Assembly: GCA_951812925.1 (NCBI GenBank)
Contig: OX638372.1
Span: forward strand, 37,570,245-37,634,244
DNA: 64,000 bases
From: Calliopum simillimum
Lineage: Eukaryota > Arthropoda > Insecta > Diptera > Lauxaniidae
Direction of reading: 5' to 3'
Of this stretch, positions 52,701-64,000 are shown piece by piece. The translations under genes were made by a program, and so were the position numbers. The notes beneath the pieces were generated by a model. That model was not told where the DNA came from and made no database searches. It saw nothing but the letters and a program-made list of their open reading frames with translations. The stretch's first letter is position 1. The number at the start of each line of letters is the position of its first letter.

Positions 52701-55700
52701 ATAGGGATCATAAGAGCTCAAGTTCAAGTTCCAAACATAAGAGCAGCAGCAGCAGCCGGTAGTTATAAGAAAACCTTGATAATTTTATTGAAATATCCAA
52801 TAACAATGAACATTGATTTAGTGATAAGGATAAGCATGGGTCTTCTTCAAGCAGCAGCAGCAACAAGGATAAAAATCGCGACAAAGACAAAGAAGGTGGT
52901 AGTAGTAGTAGCAGCAGCAAACATCATAGTAGCAGCTCTAGTAGTCGTGATAAAGATAAAGATAAGGATAAGTATAAGTCTTCATCTAGTTCGAGCTCAA
53001 GCCACCACAAAAGTTCCTCTTCATCATCTTCTTCTAAGGATAAAGAACGCAGTGATAACAAGGACAGAGACCGCGATCGTAAGGAAAGCTCATCCAGCTC
53101 GAGCACCAATAAGGACAAAGATAAAGATCGTCATCATAAAAGTTCTTCCTCTAGCTCTAGTTCACGTGACAAAGATAAGGATCGCCATCGCTCATCGTCG
53201 TCGTCATCAAAGAGTAAACATTCCAGTTCTAGTTCTAGCTCATCAAAATCATCGTCTAAAGATAAGCCACGTGAAAAAATCTTTGAAGATGGTTTTGTTA
53301 AACCAGAACCAATTTCGCAAGCAATCAATACTTCTCAACAAAATGGTTTCGAAACTGATCCACTCGCAATGGATGTAAAGAATACAAAGGAAATAAAAAA
53401 TAATTTTGAGGAATCTTGCACTGGATTCGATAGCAAACAAAATGAACCTGCTGTTAAAGTGGAAAACACAAGTCTTCATAATATTTCACAAGCTAGCTCC
53501 TGTGATTATTCCTTGTCACAATTTAAAGAAGATGAGCCTCCCTTTGAAATTAAAGAAGAAGCTCCATTCGATGATGATTTGCAATTCAAGCAAGAGGAGA
53601 ATACATTGGAGGATGACGACGAAGATGATGTACCACTATTTAAACGTAAGGCTAGCGCCAGATCAGCAATCAACGAAATAGACGATGATGAAGATGTACC
53701 GTTGGCTAAGCGCAAAGTTAAGGACGAAGTGGAAAGTGATGAGGATCTTCCGCTTCTCAGCCGCAAAAAAACAAAAAAAGAATCTAAAAAAGATAAAGAA
53801 AAATCAAAGGCTGACAAAAAGAAGAAGCGTCAAATAAAGGAAGAAGAAGAAGAGGACTATGATGTTGGAAAGCCGACAAAAAAGAAAACCAAAAAGGTAA
53901 GACTGGATTTTATATATTTCACTAACGAATTAATTTCAACATGCATTTTATTTGGTAGGCGGCACCGGCACCAGTAAAACAAGAAAAGGCATCACCTACG
54001 AAAGGTGTAAAGAAAGAGAAGAAAGAAGATGAACCGGAAGTTTGGAGATGGTAAGTAAATGGTTTGTAGTTGCTTTAAACATTGTTCTGTAACTGACAAC
54101 TCACTCACTTGAACTGCAATCTAAGAAAAATTCCCCGGTAATGAAACCCTGTGATCAACTTTGTTAAATGTCAAAAATCTGGACGAAATAACATGGTTTT
54201 GACATGTAGCGAAGCCAAAAGATTGCATAAAGTGAACTGTTTGAAAAGAGCTGTTTAATAGTCAACCTTTAAATTTTTTGTTATGGTAACTCTATAGCTT
54301 GTGACGAGTGACATTTGAGGTTAGGTTTTCTTTTGAAGAAAATTTTGCGTAATGCACACAATTTATATTTCATGGCAGAGGCCATTGTATTTGCATTGCG
54401 TATCAAAATATATTTCATCAGTAAGCATATTGAACGAGTCGCGCTCAATCAAAAAAGTTCGCTTGTATTGCTATACGGTTTAACAAGAAATTTTGCAACC
54501 AAAATACGTCAAGTGGCAAAACAACAGCCACAATTGCTATCCAAACCTAAAATATCAACTCGCAGAAGCATTGAGTCACCGAAGGCTGACATATTAAAAA
54601 CTTTTACTAAAGTTAAAACTTTGCACAATTTCAGGTGGGAGGAAGAGAAGCGCGCCGATGGTGTCAAATGGAATACATTGGAACATAAGGGTCCTGTGTT
54701 TGCACCACTCTATGAGCCACTGCCTAAGAATGTGCGATTTTTCTATGATGGCAAGGAGATGCGACTCTCCGAGGAGACGGAAGAAGCGGCTACATTCTAC
54801 GCCAAAATGTTAAATCATGATTACTGCACCAAGGATGTATTCAATGATAATTTCTTTAAAGATTTTCGCAAGACAATGAACTCTAAGGAACGTGAAGTTA
54901 TTAAAGATTTCAGAAAATGTAATTTCCAAGAGATGCACCAATACTTTACAGCCGAATCAGAGAATCGCAAAAATGCCACTAAAGAAGAAAAATTGGCAAA
55001 GAAACTGGAAAATGAAGCGCTTTTGAAGGAATATGGATTTTGCCTTATTGATGGACATAAAGAAAAAATTGGTAATTTCAGATTAGAACCACCTGGACTA
55101 TTTCGTGGTCGTGGTGAACATCCGAAAATGGGTATGATTAAACGGCGCATACAGGCCGGTGACGTTTCCATAAATTGCAGCAAAAATGCCAAAATACCAG
55201 ACCCACCAAAAGGTCAACGCTGGAAGGAAGTGCGTCACGATAACACTGTGACGTGGTTGGCCTCTTGGACTGAAAACGTACAAGGTCAGGTTAAATATAT
55301 TATGTTAAATCCTTCGTCAAAACTTAAAGGTGAAAAGGATCACGTTAAATACGAAACAGCACGTCGATTGGCGAAGTCCATTGATAAAATACGTTCCACA
55401 TATCGCGATGAATGGAAATCTAAAGAGATGCGTGTTCGTCAACGTGCAGTGGCGCTCTATTTCATTGATAAATTAGCTTTGAGAGCTGGTAATGAAAAAG
55501 ATGAAGATCAAGCAGATACCGTTGGTTGTTGTTCATTGCGTGTGGAACACATAAAATTGCACAAACAACTTAATGGAAAAGAAAATGTGGTTGTATTTGA
55601 TTTCCTTGGCAAGGACTCAATTAGATATTACAACGAAGTTGAAGTGGAAAAGCGTGTGTTCAAAAATTTGGAACTATTTGTTGAAAATAAAAAAGGCGGC

Positions 55701-56488
55701 GATGATTTATTTGATCGCTTGAATACAACTGTACTCAATGAACATTTAAAGGAGCTTATGGATGGTAATAAATTTGACTTAAAACTTCGTCGACTTTCTT
55801 AAAATTTCTCTATATTTTAGGTTTGACTGCTAAGGTATTCCGTACATACAATGCTTCGATTACTCTTCAAAATCAACTCAATTTACTCACTGAACCTAAT
55901 ATGACGATACCGGAGAAACTGCTGGCTTACAATCGTGCTAATCGGGCTGTTGCTGTGCTCTGCAACCATCAACGTGCCGTGCCGAAAGGTCACGAAAAAT
56001 CAATGGAAAACCTTAAAGAAAAAATGCGTGCAAAACGTGAAGCGATAGATGACGCTGAAGCTGAATATCATGTAAGTTGCTTAAGTTTATATTAAAACTC
56101 GGGAGTATTATTTCTTAACTTCTATATTTAGGATCTTAAAAAGGCCGCTAAACGTGGTTCTGTTAAAGAAAAAATTATGGCTGATAAAAAAGCTAAAACG
56201 TTGGAGCGCTTGAAGGACCAATTGAATAAATTAGAATTACAAGAGACTGATAGGGATGAGAACAAGACCATTGCATTGGGTACATCTAAGCTAAATTATT
56301 TGGATCCACGTATTACTGTTGCATGGTATGTTATTCCCAAGTTCAATTAAAATATATTTTTTCTATAGTTTACTTTTGATTATAGGTGTAAAAAGCATAA
56401 AGTTCCAATTGAAAAAATATTTAACAAAACTCAAAGGGATAAATTCCTTTGGGCTATACATATGGCTGATGAAAATTATGTCTTTTAA
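43712..56488 (+). CDS. Top1: DNA topoisomerase I (type IB)
   Basis: Nuclear enzyme that relaxes supercoils ahead of polymerases by reversible single-strand cleavage through a 3'-phosphotyrosine. Exons: 43712-43768, 52583-52758, 52822-53896, 53959-54050, 54635-55764, 55821-56071, 56132-56325 and 56386-56488 (1026 codons with stop; phases agree). Residues 1 to about 440 form a disordered Ser/Lys/Asp-rich N-terminal domain with acidic-basic repeats ([24 protein letters not shown]). The core starts [14 protein letters not shown] and carries [23 protein letters not shown], the active-site regions [26 protein letters not shown] and NHQR, a Lys-rich linker, and [11 protein letters not shown] with catalytic Tyr at about 983. 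It ends MADENYVF. The length is close to Drosophila Top1 (about 972 aa). Intron 1 is 8.8 kb. Confidence 0.96.
45193..45591. mobile_element. 399-bp foldback MITE, aggcctgtt ends
   Basis: Left aggcctgttccgtaatctgt; right ataacgaaacaggcct. The arms pair over about 100 bp (ggtttcaattacttt, catgaaaatggtgagtcaca); the left arm contains a 20-bp duplication of caattacttttcattt that the right arm lacks. Confidence 0.75.
45812..45939. mobile_element. 128-bp MITE with TAA target duplication
   Basis: Left GGGCCGATTTCACAATGTTC; right, reverse-complemented, GGGGCCATTTTCACAATCTC. TAA lies outside both ends (45809-45811, 45940-45942). Subterminal ttaactgg repeats occur in both orientations. The TAA/TTA site suggests PIF/Harbinger. 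Confidence 0.7.
46364..46512. mobile_element. 149-bp MITE
   Basis: Left AGCTGTGTTTTTGGCGACAG; right, reverse-complemented, AGCCGTGTTTTTGACGACAG. A 31-bp arm has two mismatches. A decayed relative begins near 46050 (agctgtgttttggacgaca). Confidence 0.7.
51541..51600 (-). repeat. tRNA-derived SINE head
   Basis: On the minus strand TGGTGCAGTGGTAACGAC (51597-51580) is an A-box and GGTCCTTAATTCAACTCCC (51558-51540) a B-box-like element, with tRNA-like spacing. The word cgtattgatatatcataatt beside it (51649) recurs at 30798, which may mark a shared SINE or LINE part. It is in Top1 intron 1. Confidence 0.45.
54372..54634 (+). CDS. Candidate alternative first exon of Top1 (basic presequence)
   Basis: Within Top1 intron 4 (54051-54634) an open frame starts at ATG 54372 and runs 87 codons into the acceptor of exon 5 in the frame of the Top1 core (reading ...[18 protein letters not shown]). 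An in-frame TGA lies at 54309-54311, so it is not read-through from exon 4. The first 66 residues hold 13 Lys/Arg and only 2 acidic residues, with hydrophobic stretches ([14 protein letters not shown]) and [15 protein letters not shown], as in mitochondrial targeting presequences. A transcript starting in this intron would encode 646 aa without the nuclear N-terminal domain, close in size to the vertebrate mitochondrial enzyme TOP1MT (601 aa in human). The start context (tttcATGg) is only fair. No RNA evidence is available here. Confidence 0.5.
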
Positions 56489-57636
56489 GACTGCAACTTC
56501 TAAAAATTGTCCTTACTATAATAGAAAATGAAGCGAAACCCACCACCATCTAATACTTCATTTAAACACAAATATCTGATATCCATATTTATAAATAAGT
56601 TTTATTTATATAATCGTACTAAACACAATTTTAGTTAATTTAAAAAAAGATCATAAGAATTATTTAGTTACATATATTTAGAAATCGATAAAGAAAATTA
56701 AAATAACCTAATAAGAGGAGGGATATTGTTTACCCGAAATTTACGCAGCTTTTATGCGTAAATTGTTATAAGACAGACATATCCCTTTTAAAACACAATT
56801 ATAATTGAAAAAGGTTTATTAAAGTCTAAGTTAGTTCATATACATACTTTATTTTAGTTTTTAGTAATATTAATATATGGTATACATTATCTCTTACCAT
56901 TGACATTCACTTGATAAAATTTGTAGCATAATTTAACTGCATAAATAATGTAATTGAGACAGCAAACTAAACATGTTTTTGAATGAGACTACGTAAAATA
57001 GAACAACATTTATATAATTTATGTACTAGTATCTCATATAATTTAAGAGTTCAGTTAATTTCTTACAAATATACTGAAGTAAAAACATTAATTTTTTTTT
57101 AAAATTTTATTGAATTTATTGTGTCCTGTTTAGTACTATATAGTATTTCTTTTTGTATACTTTAAGTTACAAAAAATTTGCCCTGGTGCAAGTAATATAT
57201 AAAATACTGATAAAAAGCAAACAATTATAAATTTAAATATTAATAAACGAATAAAAAAAATAACGATTATTAATTGATCTGTGCAATTAAGCGTAAACGA
57301 TTTAGCTAAAAAAAAAAAATTATAGTTACAGGAAAATTATTTTTAATAATAAAATAAAACTTAATAAACATCAAACGAATGACATAATTAATATGAATTT
57401 AAATTTTATTATAAAGCAATTGCTTTAAAATTATGAATAAAAAAGCTATGTATGATCAAGAGATTCTTACGTTGCATATAGAGACGAATAAATCATATTC
57501 GCAAACTTAAGGCAAAAATTCAAGATAACTCGTATTACAGAAAATTAAAATAAACCAACATTTGAATAAAAAGTGAATGAAATGTGTTTTATTGCGAGAT
57601 CTAAAAAGAAAGAGGCAAGATAGTTTCGGAGATATA

Positions 57637-57862
57637 GGGGGTTATCAGGAATAAATAATCCCGGGGAACTTTTCTCAGACTGTAATAGAGAATACACGGC
57701 AGTCTGAGAAAAATTCCCAATAACCTCCATAGCGATTGGAAGTTCTGGAAAAAATATTGGTGTCATGCAAGATATTTTAAGAAATTTTATAATGGGGTTA
57801 TCGTGAATCTTCATTGCATTCTGAGAAAAATTCCCCGGGAATATTGATTCACGACAGCCCCC
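57637..57862. mobile_element. 226-bp MITE, gggggttatc ends
   Basis: Left GGGGGTTATCAGGAATAAAT; right, reverse-complemented, GGGGGCTGTCGTGAATCAAT. Both continue with cccggggaa and ttctcaga. An inner tctgagaaaaattccc word is repeated. A decayed trace is seen near 9788-9820. Confidence 0.7.
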
Positions 57863-58444
57863 AAAAAGTGTACAGAAGTTTTTAAATTGAGTAATGGTCT
57901 TCGATATATGAAATTTTTAACTTGATTTCTTCGAAACTACAGTTCTATTATTTTAAGATTGAAATCGCTTTAATTAAATATTCTTTATTTTATAACTACA
58001 ATTCTTATTAATCTAAGAAATCTTATGCCTATGCGTCGAATAGTTTCAAAGATATGTCAGGGACTTGGCTCCGAAACACTTTCATACTCTACCATTATAA
58101 ATAAAATATTTAAAACCAAGAAAAAGTTGTATGTGTATACTTTATTTATACTTCTATTCAAATAAATTACAAGTACCCAACTATTTCAATAAATGGTAGC
58201 ACTTTCCACCTCGTAGTTTTTCGTCCAAAGCCTCGTGACGCTCCGAAGGATTTAGGAATCTAGGGATGGGTCACGCAGTGTGTATTTTTTACTTCATGCT
58301 ACCGTCACATAGGGGGAGCGGTATATTTTTAGCGCTTTTAGCGTCGTGTGGCTTATGGAAAGTCCCCTTCGAGTCAAATTTGTGGACTTTTGACAAAACA
58401 CCCTAACTCGAGATGAAACAATTTTTCCAGGATTTTGATTATAT

Positions 58445-58786
58445 CTGTGGACTTTTGACAAAACCTAAGTTGAGATAAGACAATTCTCAATACGCTTCTA
58501 TTGGTATAATCGCTATGTCTATGATTTCTTGTTCCAGAGATATAAGGGTGTCCCATAGTTCACGCAAGATTTTAACTTAGCGCCATTCGTGCGGTAGTGT
58601 GATGAACCAAAAGAAAAAATAAATTTGACAGCTGACACCTTAAGATTAGTAAAAATGTATGGAAAGTGGAAATTCAACGTTGCATCAATGAAATTGAGCC
58701 ACATTATTGAAAAGTAGTTTTTAGGCTCTCCTGAAAAGTTGCCAATTTCGAGTTAGGTCGTTTTGTCAAAAGTCTACAGATATGTA
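58445..58786. mobile_element. MITE of the gtgtcccata family
   Basis: Left end tctgtggacttttgacaaaa; right end ttttgtcaaaagtctacaga. The interior has gggtgtcccatagttcacgc, gccattcgtgcgg and tttgacagctgaca, colinear with 16480-16776. Solo ends occur at 10235-10270, 11768-11805, 58372-58405 and 58943-58975, making this the most frequent element family in the window. Confidence 0.65.
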
Positions 58787-60551
58787 TAAAATTTACATAC
58801 GGCTTCTTTCGACATGCCGTAATTTGTGTGGTAAGGTGCTGCCAAAAAAAAAAAAAAAAAAAAAACAGTTTGACAGCTTACAGTTGAGGTTAGTAAAAAT
58901 GCATTAAAGAAGGAGATTCAATTCTGTGTCAACGAAATTCAGCCACATTCGAGTTAAGTTGTTTTGTCAAAATGGCACTGAAAATTGCCTTACATATGTT
59001 GCTTATGTATTTTGGTACATTCCTGCGCGTTATCGGAAATTGGGCACAACTAAAATTGTTCATTTTCCATCACTGATGAGTGCCAAAAAAGTGTTGACAG
59101 CCAGTGATGTCGTTTGTACTCCTATAGGAGTATTTTACTTCTATTTGAGCAAGCGTACTCCTATACTCCCCTGAACCATTTTTGTACTCCTTTTCAATAC
59201 TTGGTACTTCACTGCAAGTTTTCAATCAAAAACATAGTGTGATGCAAACTAAAATTTTCAATGTTGCTTAGAGCTGGTTCACACGACAGACAATTTAGTG
59301 TGTCTTAATGTATGTTCAGCTTAATAATTTTGAAGTAAACATACTGCACAAAGATTTTAGTGTTGTCTGGCAGTACCCACTTTCAAATCAGTTTTTAATA
59401 TTTGAAAAATTCGCAGTAAGTCAATGGCGATAATTTGGAAAAGCGTTGAAAACAAGTTATTTTACAGAAATATGAACAAATAAGTGAAAAAGTTTGAATA
59501 TTTCTGCAATTAAATTTACGAATTCTATATATTTATAACAGGTTTATAGTTAAAGCGAAAAAAAGTAGCTGCAAACTCCACTGATGCTAGCAAATCACCA
59601 GAAACAAGGAGGTAAACGATATCAGACGTGCTAAAGTATCCAGCAACAAAAGAGCACAAAAATTTCAAACTGCTTGGTTGGAAAGTTTTAGTTTGCTCGA
59701 ATCAAGCATGGATCCAAAGAATGAAGTCGTTTTGCCAAGGTTCGATTCCAACCAAAGTAAGGCAACTGACAAGACATGAAAGTTCAAAATTTCATTCCAA
59801 GGTTGTGCTGAGCTTGTGATATTGCAATATTGTTAGTTAAAAGCTTCTAAAATAAACAACTTGTAATTGATACCGTCAATAAAAATCATTTTATTCTGTG
59901 AGACGGTTAAAAAGCGAACATTTTAGCATAGTACTCCCCATTAGCCCAAAATACTCCCAAAAAATCTAAAAATGAGTACCGAGATTTTTTTTGAAACGAC
60001 ATCACTGTTGACAGCTGAGTTTTGACATCTATACTTGACGTTTCGACTTTTCGCTTCAAGTGTCATCTAGTATAGAAGTTTTATTTTTATCGCAATCGCG
60101 GAATTATTTTTTGATTTTCGTGTGAAATTAACTAAAATAAACAATAGGATAATATGTGTGAGACTGTTAAAAAATGCAAATTGTTATGAGAAATCTAGAG
60201 GTTTTATGTAACAGCGAAATAGAGTGAAATTTCATTGATTTTCCTAATTGAATTACGATTAAAGCAAAAATAAAAGAAATAAAATACATAACAAAGATAA
60301 AAGGTTTTTTTAAAGGCGACACCTTACAATGAAAAACGAAGCTCGCTAGGGACGATTGCGAGTTAATGCAAAATATCTCAACTTTACGGGGTCACGTACA
60401 AAACAAAAAACATTTGCAAAATCGGTCACCCAATGAATTTATCAATGACGTGTGATCATAATCATTCAACCATTGTTTAGTTTAATAAAATTAGTGAAAC
60501 AAACAACAAAACAGAGAAGCGCTAAAAATAGATAACAACAAACACGTTAAA

Positions 60552-60764
60552 ATGAACAGTTCTAGACCAATAGCAACAACATCACCAACGTCATCAGCTG
60601 GCACTCCGCTGAGCGTTGTCGCGAATGCAATACCAACGATTTCTGCCGCTGTGTCGAGCTCACGTTTAGGTCCCATCCAGCAGATGGATACAACTTTGGC
60701 AGGTGGTATTAGTAGTATGCAGTTGGTGCAGCAAAAATTTAAAGACAACGAAAATGTGCTGTCG
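60552..60764 (+). CDS. First coding exon of an unidentified gene (continues past the window)
   Basis: ATG at 60552 in good context (gttaaaATGaac) opens 71 codons ending exactly at a gtaagt donor (60765), phase 0. The residues are Ser/Thr/Ala/Pro-rich (SRPIATTSPTSSAGTPLSVV), then a more ordered end (GGISSMQLVQQKFKDNENVL). Local base composition is clearly GC-richer than the surroundings, as in coding sequence. I do not recognise the family. The rest of the gene must lie beyond 64000, since no following exon is seen in the 3.2 kb downstream. Confidence 0.6.
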
Positions 60765-63700
60765 GTAAGTACATAGCAATAAAGTATCAAAGCTATTCGA
60801 AAAATGGGGGCATATGAGACTCGGACAATTAATTTGTTTTGCCACAAAGCAAATAAAAAAAAAAAAAAAAAAAAAAATAAAAAAAAATTGCTATAAGTTA
60901 GATCGATTTTCAAACATCGCACTATGGAAAATTTGTTCCGTTTTGTGGTATAAATTAATAACAGCCAAACTATTGGAGGTATTGTTATGAAATTTGATAT
61001 CTGAGATGTAATTAGTAGCATCTATCGATTTGTGAAAAATGGTGTGATCGGATCAAGGACACACCCACCTCCCATATGCATCAATATTTGAAATCGCCGT
61101 GACTTCGTGAATACGTAAAGTACAACAATAATATTTGATATCTAAAAGGTTGTTGGAAACATCATATGTCAAAAATGAGCTTGATCAGCTTAAAAAAACG
61201 TACACACCACGTATAGCCCATATGATAAGATTTTTGAACAAAAAATATTGATTTTAAGGAAAAAATTAGCTCTGAGGAAAATAAGATGTGAATTTTTTTG
61301 CTTGCCGCAGATCCTTAGAGGAATATTTGTGCATAAAAACATTAATTTTACAAATTTGGCCAAACAAAAAGTGGGCGGAATCGAAGAAGTGCCGCGCCCA
61401 CTTTTCATCCCTTGAAAATTTTGATTCAATATTACTCGAAAACGACTCCAACAATTTTAATGAAAACTTAGAAGATATTACCTCTGCAAACAGGGATTAT
61501 TATGTGATACGCCGTTATATTGGGAAAACTCGTTGATGGGCGTGGTACCGCCCACAAAAAATAAAGCGATATAAAAAAACTAATAATGCAAACATTCTGA
61601 AATTAACTGTGAAGAACCTAATTGCAATAGGGCATCTCTGATCTGAAAGTTTGTGAAATATCGCCGTTGCGCGTGGAACCTCCCATACAATCAAAATTCG
61701 TTAAATGCTATTTCTCCCAAATATTTTAAGATATTTTGATGAAATTTGGTATGAAAGTACCGCTTATCAATGCCTTGTAATAAACGAAAAGTGGGCGGTA
61801 TCGACGAAGTACCACGCCCCCTTTTTAACTATTGAAAATTTTTATTCAATATTACTCGAAAACGACGTCAACAATTTTAATGAAAATTTAGGTGATGCTA
61901 CCTCTGCAAACAAGGATTATTATGTGATGTGTCGTTATATTGGAAAAACTTGTTGAAGGGTGTGGTACCGCCCACAAAAGTATAATACACTATATAAAGA
62001 AAACCACCATAGCAATCTTTTGGAATTTAACTGTAGGGAGTCTACTTGCTATTAGGCACCTACGACCTGAAAGTGGGCAAAATATCGCAGGTGCGTGTGG
62101 AACCTCCCATATAAGTAAACACATTAAATGCTATTTCTCGCAAATGGTGCAATATATTTTGATAAAATTTGGTATGCGGATATGGATCATGAGTATCTAA
62201 AGCATAACTAAAAGTAGGCTTTGTTCAATAATTGCCACGCCCACTTTTTATCAAAATATAAATTTTGGTTAATTACTTAGGCACAAAAAAAAAAATGGAA
62301 TGAACTTTTTATTTCTTATATGCAGTCTTACGTACTTTTTGACGCTGAATCCGTCTTCATCAGCAGAACTGTCATAATATTTGCAGGATTTTGAAATATC
62401 CTTGCTTGAAGTTGAAGAACGCTGTGTTCAGTCTTACAGCGTAGCTACAAGAAAAGTTGAAATTCTTTTTTATCAATAGCATCTTATAGCCACGCTCTTC
62501 CTTATCAAAATATCTTCTCAGATTTTTCCAATATGACTCTTATTTTCCGAGTTATGATCCTTTGAAGATATGATATTTCAGCCCCGATACAAAAGACGAA
62601 ATATTTTGGATGCGTGGCATTCTATTTCACCAAAAAAATTTTGAGTTTTTGATATTTTTCTTTACCATTCGATATTTTCCGAGTTTTTTTCTTATTATTA
62701 CTCTCATCGGTTAATTTATCATTTTGAAAGAATGACCATTAGAGGTGAAAAGGTAACAGTTTCATAACAAAAAATAGCTATGAATAAAAACATCGACTAA
62801 AATAATAAGATCAGATTGTTCACCGAGCAGGGATCGGTCTCCAGGTACTTATATATTAAAAGATAAAGTTTAAAGAGAAAGATTAGACCAACTCGATGTC
62901 GTTGGTAAAAGTGAACTACTACTGTCCAAAAAAAAGTTATTGAGATATCATTCGAAATTTCCTGTTGCATAGTGTTATTAGTAGCACCAATTGTACTTAT
63001 TTCCATCTTACGTTTTATCAACAGTAACATAATTTTTTGATAAATATCCAACGATAATAATAAAAAATACTTTCTTTAAATAAACCCAAATATCTCAAGC
63101 AACGTGCTCTATGTTTTGTTAAATATTGGAAGCAATGAAAACGATATAATTTTTATTGTGATAACATACATACATACACTTTTATTATTCATCACAAAAA
63201 AAAAATAATGCAAAAAAAAACAAAAATTATACAAACAGAAAAACAAAGTTCCGGTGCCAAAATGCTTTAGTATTTAGTTTTGTAAAAAACACTCCTTTGA
63301 TCATTTCAAAATGTTGTAACTCTCTCAAACGTAATTGCATTTGGATAATCAAAGTTCAGCTAATTGGTGGTATTTGAATCCCTAATCTTTTTGATATTTT
63401 GATATGAATGGAGACAAGAAAGCAACATTTACTGGTGTAAAAAATCGGCAGAAATTCAACCGCAGACAAATCATTGCCTTGTTATTTTCTACGGATTTTG
63501 ACGTCAGTTCAAGCTGGTACATGCAAAGGGAAATTTTTTCTATAGAAGATAAACCTCGTACAGATTGCACGAAATCTAAGATTGACGATACAAATTTGGC
63601 TCTGTTGAGTACTAAAATTGTGAATTTCTTCATCTTGGCAGTTCTCAGTAAGATCTACGAGCTAGCACATTTGTATATCGCTACGTCTTCTGTTTTCCGA

Positions 63701-64000
63701 TAAAAGACACGACAGAATATGATGTGACAGATTTTGTATGATTTTTTCAAATGAAATTAAAGTTTAATTTCCGTCCCCTGAAATATTTTGAAAATGGACT
63801 GCTTAGGAAAAATTTTAAATTCGTTTTTCATCAATAAAAAAATACCCAATAAATTTTTTTTTTTATAATTTTTTTGTTGGCTATAAGCATTACTCTGAGA
63901 TCTGTTAGTAAGCAGTGTACATAATACGAATATCCTTTAAGCTACAAAATGTTCCGATTTTTTCGGGATTTCGACTCAGTAGGAACAAAGTCAGAACCCT
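60765..64000. other. Intron downstream of the unidentified first exon
   Basis: It holds an A-rich run near 60856-60890 and then repeats from about 61020 to 62250, including the 420-bp tandem pair. The 62280-64000 part is AT-rich. A 99-codon open frame at 63404-63703 has no recognisable domain or clear splice sites and is left uncalled. Confidence 0.45.
61330..62240. repeat. Tandem repeat with a 420-bp period
   Basis: Two full copies and the start of a third. attactcgaa occurs at 61431 and 61851, and the stop of the matching open frame at 61534 and 61954, each exactly 420 apart. The unit contains paired gtgggcg / cgcccac words and cgtggaacctcccat, which link it to the 142-bp repeat at the left end of the window. 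Confidence 0.75.

Larger units (their letters stand above)
56489..60551. other. Spacer between Top1 and the next gene
   Basis: It starts with the Top1 3' untranslated region; an AATAAA at 57242-57247 is one candidate signal. It then holds MITEs at 57637-57862 and 58445-58786, two further solo ends of the latter (58372-58405 minus, 58943-58975 plus), a run of about 20 A near 58843, and an end of the gagctggttcac family near 59270. The 60000-60550 part is the likely promoter and 5' region of the gene starting at 60552. No supported gene. Confidence 0.5.

Noticed and set aside
52623..53378. 251-codon plus-strand frame overlapping Top1 exons 2-3, plus several Leu/Ser-rich minus-strand frames
   Set aside because: Frame shadows of the Ser/Lys/Asp low-complexity domain of Top1; they ignore the splice sites and show no domain.
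54821..55192. 123-codon minus-strand frame opposite the Top1 core
   Set aside because: Antisense shadow of a long conserved exon with no recognisable domain.
63404..63703. 99-codon plus-strand frame, also open on the minus strand
   Set aside because: No domain, no good start or splice context, and open on both strands; left as an unresolved open frame.

Overview
This is nuclear DNA from an insect, most likely a higher fly (Brachycera). The evidence is single-copy eukaryotic genes split by GT-AG introns, AT-rich introns and spacers, and a heavy load of small inverted-repeat DNA transposons. A broken copy of eIF3m also resembles the Drosophila form. I cannot name the species.

Four housekeeping genes can be rebuilt exon by exon, with splice phases that agree at every junction. 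From left to right they are: the mRNA capping enzyme (plus, 14210-22422, 8 exons, 748 aa); DUS2 tRNA-dihydrouridine synthase (minus, 26057-22739, 7 exons, 481 aa); Rubicon, the autophagy and endosome regulator (minus, 38785-29637, 10 exons, 1000 aa); and DNA topoisomerase I (plus, 43712-56488, 8 exons, 1025 aa). A fifth gene (minus, 11032-3810, 3 exons, 270 aa) encodes a two-helix membrane protein I do not recognise. The first coding exon of a sixth gene (plus, 60552-60764) leads out of the window.

Layout: 1-3809 is repeats downstream of the membrane-protein gene, including one transposon nested inside another. That gene and the capping-enzyme gene diverge from a 3.2 kb spacer. The capping enzyme and DUS2 converge tail to tail with about 316 bases between stop codons. 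DUS2 and Rubicon lie on the same strand, separated by 3.5 kb dominated by a 1.86 kb foldback element. Rubicon and Top1 diverge from a 4.9 kb spacer packed with miniature transposons and an internally deleted eIF3m pseudogene. Top1 has an 8.8 kb first intron. The last 3.2 kb is the intron of the sixth gene and holds a 420-bp tandem repeat.

The genes do not form a pathway. The most interesting coding observation is in Top1. Its fourth intron carries an open frame with its own ATG, rich in basic residues, that runs straight through the splice acceptor into the Top1 core in the correct phase. It would give a 646-residue protein lacking the nuclear N-terminal domain, which looks like a candidate mitochondrial Top1 isoform. 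Other points are a repeat-expanded Gln/His tail on the capping enzyme, paired target-site duplications that define several transposon insertions, and two nested insertions.
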